A stretch of DNA of 52,934 bases from Planctomycetia bacterium (GTDB taxonomy: Bacteria > Planctomycetota > Planctomycetia > Pirellulales > Thermoguttaceae), in the NCBI GenBank assembly GCA_030535245.1, contig JAUNBJ010000011.1, positions 1 to 52,934 on the forward strand, written 5' to 3'. Position numbers and translations under genes: made by a program. Below are positions 38,243 through 45,935 of this stretch, piece by piece (position 1 is the first letter of the stretch; each line of letters begins with the position of its first letter). The notes beneath the pieces are model-generated. The model saw only the letters and a list, made by a program, of their open reading frames with translations. It did not search any database and had not been told where the DNA came from.

Positions 38243-39852
38243 GACGTTCCCTCCGGGTCTCCGACAGTCAGGGTGCAACAGTCGAACGTGGCGACCTTTT
38301 CTTCCACCGTCAGCTCGCAGGTGGAAGTATCAAACGACACGGACTGAACAAAGGGGAACGAACCTGAGGGTGGCGTCACACACCCAAGGTTGTAACTCGT
38401 TGGACTCGACACCGAACAAAGCCGCCCACAATGGAAGGACAGGGTTTTCTTCTCCGCAACGAGGTCGCACCCTGATTTTGAAACGCTGGTAACAACTTCC
38501 AACGTCCCCGTATAGGGACAGTCGTCTTCGCCACAATCGGTATTTTCCACCACAAAATCATGGGCCATGTCGTCCAGCCCTGTCGCCGTCTCGCACCATT
38601 GACCGCACACAATCCGATACTCTGTCCATGGCAGGTACATCTTGTAATGTGTAAAACAGGTGTCGCAATCTGTTCCAGGCACCATCTGCATGTAAGGTTT
38701 TCCATACGTCCGAATTGTCCCGGTCGTTTCCGCCGTGTTGGGTAACGGCAAAATAATCGGCTGCTGCTTCTCCGAACACACACCACACGGCGTGACGGTT
38801 ACAAAATTTTGGGGCAACACCAACGCATAGGAGCAGGGAGTGCAACCATCTTCGTCCGGTTCTTCGGCTTCATCCATGGCGATATATGGGACGCCGAAAT
38901 TCCGCAAAATATAGGACTGGGGGGTTTCCGTGATTTCTCCGCCGAATTGCCAATCTATCGCAATCCATTTCTCAAAATACTGGAACCACCAGCACACGAC
39001 AATATCCCCAGCCTTGGGACTTCCCCCCCCCTGAATATAAATCGTGTGCTGGCTGGTGCCTACTGGGTCGGTTTCGTTGACGACCGGCTGAATGGGGCTG
39101 GTCGCAGCCGTCGAACCTCCACCGCAAGGGTCGCACGCACCACTGCCAGACAATCGTGCAATCAGTCGAGAATCGCAAACTTCCTTGATGATTTTACATT
39201 CCCCTACCTGTTCGCCACACCTGTCAACAATATACGCCTGTGCACACCCACATTCCGGCAAATCTTCTTCCAACTTGAAGAACATCCACTGGGAATCCTC
39301 ACCCATGTTCACATAAGCTTTAAGCGTCTGAGGGTTGCAACCCTCCATGGGCGGATCGGGATCCTCATGCCAAAGTATCCGAATCCACCCATAAGGCGAC
39401 GCTTGCAATTTTTCCGTATCCCCTTTAATAGGGATGGCATAGGGGTAATTCAAAGAAGCGGCGTCGGGAAACTGAACCAGGCAGGGCGTAGGGCCAGACG
39501 TCACGCCTGGGGTAAAATACCCGGTGGGAACGGAACGCTGGCCAATGGCGATATTGTGCCACTCCTCGGAAGGCGTCTCGCCGGCGATTTCCACGCCGCG
39601 ACGCATTCCCTCGGAAGTGAAAACATCCGCCTCACGGTCTGGCCAGGTCGCGTTGGAAATCTCCCAAACCGCGAATGGGTTTTGCGTTTCCTGGCAGGTG
39701 TTTTCCAGTTGCACAAGATTTGTGTCTCGTGGTTGATTAACGACTTGCGGCGGCTGAATATTCGGCTGAGTATTTTTCGCCACCAGCCGATTCCATGCTC
39801 CCGCCGACAACGACCGGTCGCCGGGGTGTTTTTTATATCCAAATTCAGGCAT
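38239..39852 (-). CDS. Cys-rich tail fibre/spike-like protein (537 aa)
   Basis: 28 Cys in 537 residues. The N-terminus has GDRSLSAGAWNRLVA, a short motif I associate with phage structural proteins (from memory). The middle is beta-rich with CxC and CxxC pairs (PECGCAQ, GACDPCGG, CTPCSYA, CGVCSEK). The last about 75 residues contain two similar units, VVTSVSKSGCDLVAEKKTLS and VQSVSFDTSTCELTVEEK, each ending FxC. Position after the distal tail gene suggests a receptor-binding spike or fibre (inference). ATG 39852 has AAGGATT upstream. The toxin-antitoxin pair was inserted between this gene and the next upstream tail gene. Confidence 0.65.
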   Translation of the reverse strand: MPEFGYKKHPGDRSLSAGAWNRLVAKNTQPNIQPPQVVNQPRDTNLVQLENTCQETQNPFAVWEISNATWPDREADVFTSEGMRRGVEIAGETPSEEWHNIAIGQRSVPTGYFTPGVTSGPTPCLVQFPDAASLNYPYAIPIKGDTEKLQASPYGWIRILWHEDPDPPMEGCNPQTLKAYVNMGEDSQWMFFKLEEDLPECGCAQAYIVDRCGEQVGECKIIKEVCDSRLIARLSGSGACDPCGGGSTAATSPIQPVVNETDPVGTSQHTIYIQGGGSPKAGDIVVCWWFQYFEKWIAIDWQFGGEITETPQSYILRNFGVPYIAMDEAEEPDEDGCTPCSYALVLPQNFVTVTPCGVCSEKQQPIILPLPNTAETTGTIRTYGKPYMQMVPGTDCDTCFTHYKMYLPWTEYRIVCGQWCETATGLDDMAHDFVVENTDCGEDDCPYTGTLEVVTSVSKSGCDLVAEKKTLSFHCGRLCSVSSPTSYNLGCVTPPSGSFPFVQSVSFDTSTCELTVEEKVATFDCCTLTVGDPEGTS

Positions 39853-39870
39853 GGGGGAATCCTTTTTCGC

Positions 39871-39920
39871 TTGACAGGGTTGGGAAGTTGTGGTACAATA
39901 CAACGTACAATGTATTGTGC
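39871..39920 (+). promoter_or_regulatory. Promoter and probable operator of YefM/YoeB pair
   Basis: TTGACA (39871-39876), 17-bp spacer, TACAAT (39894-39899). Overlapping it to the right is TACAATGTATTGT, an inverted repeat ACAAT/ATTGT, with a second TACAAT. YefM-type antitoxins bind such palindromes for autorepression. Confidence 0.7.
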
Positions 39921-39953
39921 AATTTTTGGATTTATACGTTTATGGAGGTTTTC

Positions 39954-40217
39954 ATGTTGGAAGTTTTGAATTACTCGGAGGCGCGGAAAAATCTGCGTCA
40001 GGTACTGGAAAACGCGGAGGAAAAGGGACGAGTGGTGATTGTAACCCGCAAATCGGGGGGCAAGGCGGTGATTATCAGTCTGGAAAGGTTGAACGAACTG
40101 GAAAAAGCGGAGCGGAATCTGCGGTATTTGCAAATGCTGAATTGTTCCATGAAGGAATTGGAGGAAGGGAACGTCGTTCCCGTTTCCGATGAGGACTTGG
40201 AAGGTCTTTCATCATGA
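39954..40217 (+). CDS. YefM/Phd-family antitoxin
   Basis: An 87-aa protein. The N-terminus MLEVLNYSEARKNLRQVLE is the Phd/YefM DNA-binding fold, followed by VVIVTRKSGGKAVIISLERLNELE. The C-terminal third is acidic (EEGNVVPVSDEDLEGLSS) as expected for the toxin-neutralising tail. The start at 39954 has TGGAGG upstream; the longer frame begins in the tail gene on the other strand and is not needed. It overlaps the toxin gene by 4 nt. It neutralises YoeB and probably represses its own promoter. Confidence 0.88.
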   Translation: MLEVLNYSEARKNLRQVLENAEEKGRVVIVTRKSGGKAVIISLERLNELEKAERNLRYLQMLNCSMKELEEGNVVPVSDEDLEGLSS

Positions 40218-40474
40218 AATACATTTTCACCCAGTCCGCGTATGAGCAGTTGATGGAATGGGTTCAGGAAGACCGGAAAAAGGTAAAGAAAATTCATGAT
40301 TTGATAAAGGATATTCAGCGCAATGGCCCCGAAACCGGAATTGGAAAACCGGAATCGCTGAAGCATATTCGGGCATGGAGCCGCCGGATTGACCAGGAAC
40401 ATCGGCTTGTTTACAACTTCGACGAGCATCAAAATTTGATTATCCTTTCGTGTCACGGGCATTATGAGGGTTGA
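40214..40474 (+). CDS. YoeB-family mRNA interferase toxin
   Basis: An 86-aa RelE-fold ribosome-dependent endonuclease. The hallmark GIGKPESLK (E47), the WSRRIDQEHRLVY core (R64) and the C-terminal HGHY (H83, Y84) match the YoeB/Txe catalytic set. It is 4-nt coupled to its antitoxin. The pair runs against the tail operon, between the distal tail and spike genes; its stop abuts the end of the distal tail gene. It probably stabilises the element or acts in phage defence. Confidence 0.9.
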   Translation: MKYIFTQSAYEQLMEWVQEDRKKVKKIHDLIKDIQRNGPETGIGKPESLKHIRAWSRRIDQEHRLVYNFDEHQNLIILSCHGHYEG

Positions 40475-41335
40475 CTACCAATGTAGGTTGTTAAACCAGC
40501 TAAAATCCCCGTAGGGATAGACTTTTTCTACGTAGCAGGCGATGGGGACGGGGATGGAAATCCCGGAAGTTTCGTCTTTCTGGTCTTGATGAAAGACCCA
40601 GAGGTAATCCATCCCCATTTTGGTAACTCCTTGAAAAGGAGCAATTTGCGCCTGTCGCACGCTTGGCATTGCTTCAAACTCAAACGAGACTTTGAACCAC
40701 AATTCGTAAATTCCGTCATCATTTTTCTTGCGGTAACTGTTTCCATTCACGCCCGTGAACAGGACTTCCCCCTGTTGAAAAATCCACATCGGAGCGAAAT
40801 TCGTCCGGCCTGTAATCTGATGAAAATAGGAGATTTGCGCATTGCCAAAAACGGTTGATGGCAAATCTGCGTCCAGACTGAACCCGAATTGCGGCACGAC
40901 AATATCGACCCCCTGAAAAACACCATTGTCGAAATTGATTCCATGCTTGAAATCGGGGGCGGGGATGTTGGCATTGGCGGCAGGATAGGAGGTTGTGGCG
41001 TAGGAGTGGATTTTTTTCTCACGTCCTCCGCGAGTGGAGAAAGAGAGGGTGGTAAAATAGGGGTCGTCTTCCTCATCATCTGAGGAGTAGGTCGCCGAAA
41101 CGTCAAACACCTGCCCCACGGTCTCCGGCTTTCCATCCACTTGAACCGATTTCAGGACACACCCGCGAAACCGGCCATACTTCAGGGCGATCTGATTCCA
41201 CGCATACCCCCACGCGGTTCCCATGTCCGTTTCTAAATCGGTTAAAAGTCGGAATTTTACGTCAAACTGGCGGGAGTTGGAGCGAATCTCTCCACTGCCG
41301 GAAAACTCTCCTGTCGGTGCAATTTGAAAACTCAT
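40475..41335 (-). CDS. Putative distal tail protein (286 aa)
   Basis: Not recognised by sequence. It is beta-rich with no membrane segment. It lies directly after the tape measure gene with a 4-nt overlap (ATGA at 41332-41335), the usual place for a distal tail or baseplate hub protein in siphophages. Function is assigned from position only. Confidence 0.6.
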   Translation of the reverse strand: MSFQIAPTGEFSGSGEIRSNSRQFDVKFRLLTDLETDMGTAWGYAWNQIALKYGRFRGCVLKSVQVDGKPETVGQVFDVSATYSSDDEEDDPYFTTLSFSTRGGREKKIHSYATTSYPAANANIPAPDFKHGINFDNGVFQGVDIVVPQFGFSLDADLPSTVFGNAQISYFHQITGRTNFAPMWIFQQGEVLFTGVNGNSYRKKNDDGIYELWFKVSFEFEAMPSVRQAQIAPFQGVTKMGMDYLWVFHQDQKDETSGISIPVPIACYVEKVYPYGDFSWFNNLHW

Positions 41336-44205
41336 AGTGTGAATCCTTCATCCAATTTCTGGTTGTGAATACTTAAAACGGCCTGGCAGATTTTTTTCAA
41401 CTGGTCGAGGGATTGTTTGGGAATATCCGCACCGGCCACCGAATCCAAACCATAGGCGGAAAAGGTGCCATTACTGGAAACGGAGAGTTGTCCCTGCGTT
41501 TCTTCTTTTTTCAGAAGTCGCCCAGATTCCTGAATTTGCCGTTGGGCGTCGCTGTTTTGCAGCGTCCAGACGGAATCTCTGGCCGATTCAAGCTCTTGCC
41601 GCAACCCTTCCAATTCGTCTGTCAGGCGGAGCCGTTCGTGCGTGTCGGTGGCGTTGGCCAGTTCGTCCGACTTGGTTTGAAATTCCACCTGGAGCTTTTC
41701 CGCCCGCGACTGCGCACCTTGAAGCGTCATGGACTGGATTTCCTTTTCCGACGATTCCATGCGGGCTTTGGCCTTTTGGACATCTTCCGCATCCTCTTGA
41801 AATCCCGAACGTTCCAACACTTTCAGGTATTCCTCACGATTCCTTGCCAGATCGTTTTGCAGCTGATCCATCTGGGAAGCAAAGTACGCCTGCGCGGGGT
41901 CGAGTTTGGAATCGACAAATGCCGTTTCCCGGTCGCGGTTTTTCTGGAGAGCGTCCTCAACCGCTTTCTTTTGGGCTTCGGTCAGGCTGTTTTCCTTTTG
42001 CAGCCGCTCTTCCAACTCCGCATTGATTTTCCGAATCGCCTGAAGTTCCCTCTGGCTGGCGGTCAGGGAAGCGTCCATCAGCTGATTTTGCAGATCGATG
42101 AGCCGTTTGGTGTTTTCTTCCCTGGCTTTTCGGGCTTCCTCTTCCTTTTTGCGAGCCGCCGCCTCGGTCTTTTCAAGCTCCCGCCGAATCGCCTCCTGCT
42201 CCTTCGCGGCATACTTTTCGTGAATCCCGACCATGGCCTGATATTCCAAATCGCCCAGCTTCCCGTAGAATTCTTGATAGGCATCGTACTTTTTCTGGAG
42301 TTCTTCCGAGAGCTTCCCTTCGGAATCCCTCTGCACGTCCAGAGCGGCCAGAGATGTCTCTAAATCGGCTCGCAATTTCGCGTATTTTTGCTCATTTTCG
42401 TAAAGTTCTTTCGCCCTGTCGTCCGCAAAAGAGGCCTGGAGAATTGCATTATCGACCGTCACATTCGTTTTTTGGGATTCCTCAAGGAGCTTCTTCTTTT
42501 CCTCCCGTTCACGCAAAATGCGTTTGTCATTTTCGTCGTCCTGGGTGGCTTGCGATTCGAGTTCCTGAATTTTCTGCAAATTTGCCTGGTATTTTTCGAC
42601 AAAATCCTTGCCTTTTTGCTCCATTTCCTCCAATTCTTTCATCTGCTCTTTGTTTTCCCAGCCAAAAAGCGTTCCCAAAAGCGAAACCGACCGCTCCTCC
42701 CCTTTCGCGGCGATATTCCGGCCGTTGATTTGCAGATTTCGCATAATCTCCGCATTGGCGGCCTTTAACGCCTCCGCCTCCTGCCATTTCGCGGACTTTT
42801 TCAGGGCTTCATACCCGTCGGCAAGTTCCGACAGTTTCCCGGTCTGCTCATCGTAAATCTTGTTGACATCCAAACCTGCGGCGGCCAACTGCCTCAAAAG
42901 GGTTTCCATCTCCTTTTGTTCCGACCGGGTGCGTTCTTCGACGGTCGAAAGCTCTTTCAACCTGTCCAGCTTGGTCATTATGGCATCGGTTTCCCGCTCG
43001 GCTGCCTCCGCCGCTTTCTGCTGCTCCTCCTCGAACTCCTGCAATTCCGCCTTCGCTCCCAAAATGGCACTGCCCAACTGATAAAATCCCACTGCCGCAA
43101 GAGCAATCCAGCCGATCGGGTTGGTGAGGAAGAGCGCTTTCAAAGAGGCTCCCAGTTGAAAAATCCTGCCCTGCAATCCTAACAGGGCAATCGACGTTGT
43201 TTTACAGGTCGCGGGCATCCCCGCAAGCTGCATTTTTGCCAAAGCACACTGAACGCGATACTTCCCAAGCTCAACCTGCCCAAACTTCAAAATGGCATGA
43301 AGCCCGCTCATGGCCAGGCCAGTAACCGCCAGAGTTCCCTTGAAAATAAGGAATCCTTTACCAACCGCCAAAGCCGTCTGGGCAAACCACTGATGATTTT
43401 TTACCGCAACGGTTATCGTTTCCACCCAGGAGCGTAAATACTCCATCGTTTTAATGATCGGTTCCGCAATGGCCGCGATTCCCTGCCGGGTCAAAGAGGA
43501 AATGGACGACTTCAACCGATTGATTTCATCGGTCATGGCGGCGGCATTGGAAACGTCCGTATCCTCCATTGTGATTCCGAGGCGTTCCGCTTCTTCCATC
43601 AGTTCCTTAATCCCCGCTTTTCCCGATTTGAGCATTGGAAGCAGTTTGTTCCCTGCCTCTCCGAAAAGCGCCATTGCCAATTCCACTTTTTTCGATTCGC
43701 TGCCCAAATTGGAAATAGCTTCCGCAACCTCCATGAATTTTTCTTTCATCGTCATGCCGGAAAGGATGGCTGGCGAAAGGTCTAATTCCGCAAACCGTTT
43801 CAGATTGGTCGCATCGCCACTTTCGGCAAGGGAGAGATTTTTATTCAGGTCACGAAATCCATTTCCCAAATCTTCAATCGACCCGCCGCACTGTTCTGCC
43901 GCAAACTTCAAAGCAGAGAGGTCAGAAGCCGCCACGCCACTGCGAATGCTCATTTTGTCGAGCTGGTCGCCGAAAGCGGTGAACTGATTCATGGCATTTT
44001 TAACCCAGGAAAATACCTTTTCAAAACCTTGAAAAGCAAGCCCTATCGTTTGCATTCGGACACCCAGGCTATGAACATAGCCCGAAACCTCATCGGCTGT
44101 TTTTTGAAAATCATTCAAAGATTTTTCCGCTTTTTTTAAGGAATTCAACATTTCTTCCGTATTGCAGGAAATGCGAACCAAAAGCGTATCTGAAGAACTT
44201 GCCAT
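41332..44205 (-). CDS. Phage tail tape measure protein (957 aa)
   Basis: A 957-aa protein. An N-terminal helical region (MASSSDTLLVRISCNTEEML) is followed by a middle part with hydrophobic segments (AVGKGFLIFKGTLAVTGLAM, LTNPIGWIALAAVGFYQLG). Then come over 400 residues of Glu/Lys/Gln-rich coiled coil (for example EKTEAAARKKEEEARKAREE). This is the standard plan of tape measure proteins, which set tail length and are ejected on infection. At about 0.15 nm per residue it would give a tail near 140 nm. GAGGAG precedes the ATG. The frame is intact, arguing against decay. Confidence 0.88.
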   Translation of the reverse strand: MASSSDTLLVRISCNTEEMLNSLKKAEKSLNDFQKTADEVSGYVHSLGVRMQTIGLAFQGFEKVFSWVKNAMNQFTAFGDQLDKMSIRSGVAASDLSALKFAAEQCGGSIEDLGNGFRDLNKNLSLAESGDATNLKRFAELDLSPAILSGMTMKEKFMEVAEAISNLGSESKKVELAMALFGEAGNKLLPMLKSGKAGIKELMEEAERLGITMEDTDVSNAAAMTDEINRLKSSISSLTRQGIAAIAEPIIKTMEYLRSWVETITVAVKNHQWFAQTALAVGKGFLIFKGTLAVTGLAMSGLHAILKFGQVELGKYRVQCALAKMQLAGMPATCKTTSIALLGLQGRIFQLGASLKALFLTNPIGWIALAAVGFYQLGSAILGAKAELQEFEEEQQKAAEAAERETDAIMTKLDRLKELSTVEERTRSEQKEMETLLRQLAAAGLDVNKIYDEQTGKLSELADGYEALKKSAKWQEAEALKAANAEIMRNLQINGRNIAAKGEERSVSLLGTLFGWENKEQMKELEEMEQKGKDFVEKYQANLQKIQELESQATQDDENDKRILREREEKKKLLEESQKTNVTVDNAILQASFADDRAKELYENEQKYAKLRADLETSLAALDVQRDSEGKLSEELQKKYDAYQEFYGKLGDLEYQAMVGIHEKYAAKEQEAIRRELEKTEAAARKKEEEARKAREENTKRLIDLQNQLMDASLTASQRELQAIRKINAELEERLQKENSLTEAQKKAVEDALQKNRDRETAFVDSKLDPAQAYFASQMDQLQNDLARNREEYLKVLERSGFQEDAEDVQKAKARMESSEKEIQSMTLQGAQSRAEKLQVEFQTKSDELANATDTHERLRLTDELEGLRQELESARDSVWTLQNSDAQRQIQESGRLLKKEETQGQLSVSSNGTFSAYGLDSVAGADIPKQSLDQLKKICQAVLSIHNQKLDEGFTL

Positions 44206-44223
44206 ATTTTTTCTCCTCGAAGG

Positions 44224-44252
44224 TTGACTTTCCAGGGGAATCCTGTTATAAT
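44224..44252 (+). promoter_or_regulatory. Promoter of small membrane protein (moron)
   Basis: TTGACT (44224-44229), 17-bp spacer, TATAAT (44247-44252), 19 nt before ATG 44271. Confidence 0.75.
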
Positions 44253-44270
44253 GGTTGAGTGAGGTGGAAC

Positions 44271-44552
44271 ATGCTTACTTTTATCCTGTTTTTGGTCATT
44301 CTAATCGTTTTCCCGGCCTTTCGCTACTTTGTGCTGCTGACGGCAGGGGTATTGGGGATGGTCTATGTGTGCATGGAATTTCCTCTTGCCATTCCATTTC
44401 TGGTTTGCGGCATAACTCTCATGATTTGGCATGTTTGGAAAAAGGCTCAACAGGAGGATGCGGTCTGGGAAGCCAATCAGAAGGAACGCTGCGAAGGGTA
44501 CCATCCCAATAACGGCTGGGAATATATTGAAAATCCCGATACAGACCGTTAG
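44271..44552 (+). CDS. Small membrane protein inserted between tail genes (93 aa)
   Basis: Unrecognised. Two hydrophobic stretches in the N-terminal half (LTFILFLVILIVFPAFRYF and a second ending FLVCGITLMIW) precede a polar tail rich in Glu, Asn and Trp. It runs opposite to the tail operon, with its own promoter and terminator, between the tape measure and chaperone genes. This is a classic moron arrangement. Superinfection exclusion is one possible role (inference). Confidence 0.65.
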   Translation: MLTFILFLVILIVFPAFRYFVLLTAGVLGMVYVCMEFPLAIPFLVCGITLMIWHVWKKAQQEDAVWEANQKERCEGYHPNNGWEYIENPDTDR

Positions 44553-44573
44553 GGATGGAACATCGGCATGGTT

Positions 44574-44598
44574 GGGAGGTTTAGCCTCCCTTTTCTTT
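44574..44598 (+). terminator. Terminator of the 93-aa moron
   Basis: GGGAGG (44574-44579) and CCTCCC (44585-44590) with a 5-nt loop, then TTTTCTTT. It overlaps the end of the chaperone frameshift ORF on the other strand. Confidence 0.7.
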
Positions 44599-44838
44599 CT
44601 GGTTGGGGAAAATCTGGCAAAACGCGTCCCACTCTACCTGTTTTGCGGAGCGTGAAATCTTGCGAGTTTCGTTCCGCCACGGGTTGTGGAAAGGGACTTG
44701 CGGAAAAATGCGGGTTGCAAGGACGGATACCATGTCCCACGTCTCTTCCCTGCGTCCCTGAAGCATCCATAAAAGTTGGCGAAGCGACCACGGGGAAGGG
44801 GATAAACCCAACATCCCCGCACACTTCCAAACTAATTT
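44581..44838 (-). CDS. Tail assembly chaperone, -1 frame extension (GT-like)
   Basis: An 85-residue frame without a good start of its own, overlapping the end of the 201-aa chaperone gene in the -1 frame. After KLVWKCAGMLGLSPSPWSL it has RQLLWMLQGRREETWD. This matches the conserved pattern of small GTA/siphophage proteins just before the tape measure (L-P-x-T-LRELLWM-x-xGRR-x-E-W, from memory). Entry by -1 slippage at G-AAA-AAT (44841-44835), directly before the zero-frame TAG, would give a fusion of about 285 aa. That mirrors lambda G/GT. The heptamer is not the strongest slippery type. Confidence 0.6.
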   Translation of the reverse strand, partial: KLVWKCAGMLGLSPSPWSLRQLLWMLQGRREETWDMVSVLATRIFPQVPFHNPWRNETRKISRSAKQVEWDAFCQIFPNQKEKGG

Positions 44839-45437
44839 TTCTGCCCAGGGTTCGGAACCGTTTCCTCCAATGCCTGAAGTACCTGCTCTGGCTGGAGAAC
44901 CTCCAACTCTTTTTGAAGTTGGGATTCCATCGCCTGCTCGGTGACTTCCAGAATGTGGAGCGATTCCTGACGAATCCGCCTTGCCTGGCTTTCGATAAGC
45001 TGCGCCTGATTGGCCAGCACCGTCCGAAGAGCCTGTCGCAAATGCGGATTTTGGGTAAAATCCACGATCGCCTCTTTGAACGCTTCCGTCATCTCCTCAA
45101 TGGCTGCACCATTCAAACGTTCCCCAAACCAGAACCCCATCTTGCGGATTCGATCCGTTTTCAGGGCTGGGATGAGTTCCGCCTCGGCCTGATGGCTGCT
45201 GTCGAACGCTTCTTCCTGAAACGATTCGCGGACTTCATCCAGACAACAGAGAAACACAATCTCTATCATCCTCTGGGTGGAAGTCAAAATTTGATACAAC
45301 CGCCCCTGATCGGCCAAGTCCAGCAGATTCAACGGTTTCCCATCGTCGTCCGTCAGGCGGGAGCGGATCAGTTCAATGTCCTTGAACCGAATTTCCACCG
45401 GCCAGGACTTCCCAAACTTGTCGGTAAAGGATTTCAT
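44832..45437 (-). CDS. Tail assembly chaperone, zero frame (G-like, 201 aa)
   Basis: A 201-aa helical, acidic protein (SLHILEVTEQAMESQLQKE) encoded between the tail tube and tape measure genes. This is the position of lambda gpG-like chaperones that coat the tape measure before tube assembly. No sequence motif is distinctive; the call rests on position and on the overlapping -1 frame. It begins 3 nt after the tube gene ends. Confidence 0.65.
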   Translation of the reverse strand: MKSFTDKFGKSWPVEIRFKDIELIRSRLTDDDGKPLNLLDLADQGRLYQILTSTQRMIEIVFLCCLDEVRESFQEEAFDSSHQAEAELIPALKTDRIRKMGFWFGERLNGAAIEEMTEAFKEAIVDFTQNPHLRQALRTVLANQAQLIESQARRIRQESLHILEVTEQAMESQLQKELEVLQPEQVLQALEETVPNPGQKN

Positions 45438-45440
45438 CTA

Positions 45441-45893
45441 TCAGGTTCCTCCATTCGTGCGTTGAGTGATCACCGGAACGCCATACCCTGCCGCCGGACG
45501 ACAGGTGCAGGAAATCGCCTCCAGATTCTCGCCGTCAATCGACACGTCGCTGCCAAACACATAGAAGGAGCCGTAAGGCCCATCTCCGCTCAATGCGTTT
45601 ACCACATGAATCTGAATCGGCGTTCGGGAGCGAATCGCGTTGAGAACGATCGTCCCTTCTTCGCTTTGCGTGTCCAGAAGAAGCAGACTAAATCCGACGC
45701 TGAAATCCTGAAGTCCTTTTTTGTAGGACTTTATGCCATGATCTCCCTGCATCGTCGCGTCCACTTCGCCAAATCCCATGCTGAAATTCAGCTGATTGCA
45801 TTCCTTCAACTCGGTAAGTTCGCTGATTGCGGTTCCTACCTCGCCTACATAAATGTAGCCTTCAAACCCCAAAACGGGCGTACTACTGGGCAT
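45441..45893 (-). CDS. Putative major tail tube protein (150 aa)
   Basis: A 150-aa beta-rich protein beginning MPSSTPVLGFEGYIYVG, with tube-like features (FGEVDATMQGDHGIKSYKKGLQDFSVGFSLLLL). Size and place before the chaperone pair fit a siphophage tube subunit. No contractile sheath gene accompanies it, so the tail should be non-contractile. ATG 45893 has AGAAGG upstream and was preferred over the longer frame at 45917. Confidence 0.65.
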   Translation of the reverse strand: MPSSTPVLGFEGYIYVGEVGTAISELTELKECNQLNFSMGFGEVDATMQGDHGIKSYKKGLQDFSVGFSLLLLDTQSEEGTIVLNAIRSRTPIQIHVVNALSGDGPYGSFYVFGSDVSIDGENLEAISCTCRPAAGYGVPVITQRTNGGT

Positions 45894-45935
45894 GTTGACC
45901 TTCTTTCTCCGGCTCAATGCCGGTCTGAAAAATAA

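Noticed and set aside
39795..39953. Longer N-terminus for the YefM antitoxin
   Set aside because: The extra residues are the complement of the spike gene start and precede the promoter. ATG 39954 has a good RBS and the typical YefM start.
44549..44830. Frame beginning MEVCGDVGFIPFP as the chaperone extension (+1 shift)
   Set aside because: Its sequence does not resemble the conserved chaperone extension. The -1 frame at 44838-44581 does.
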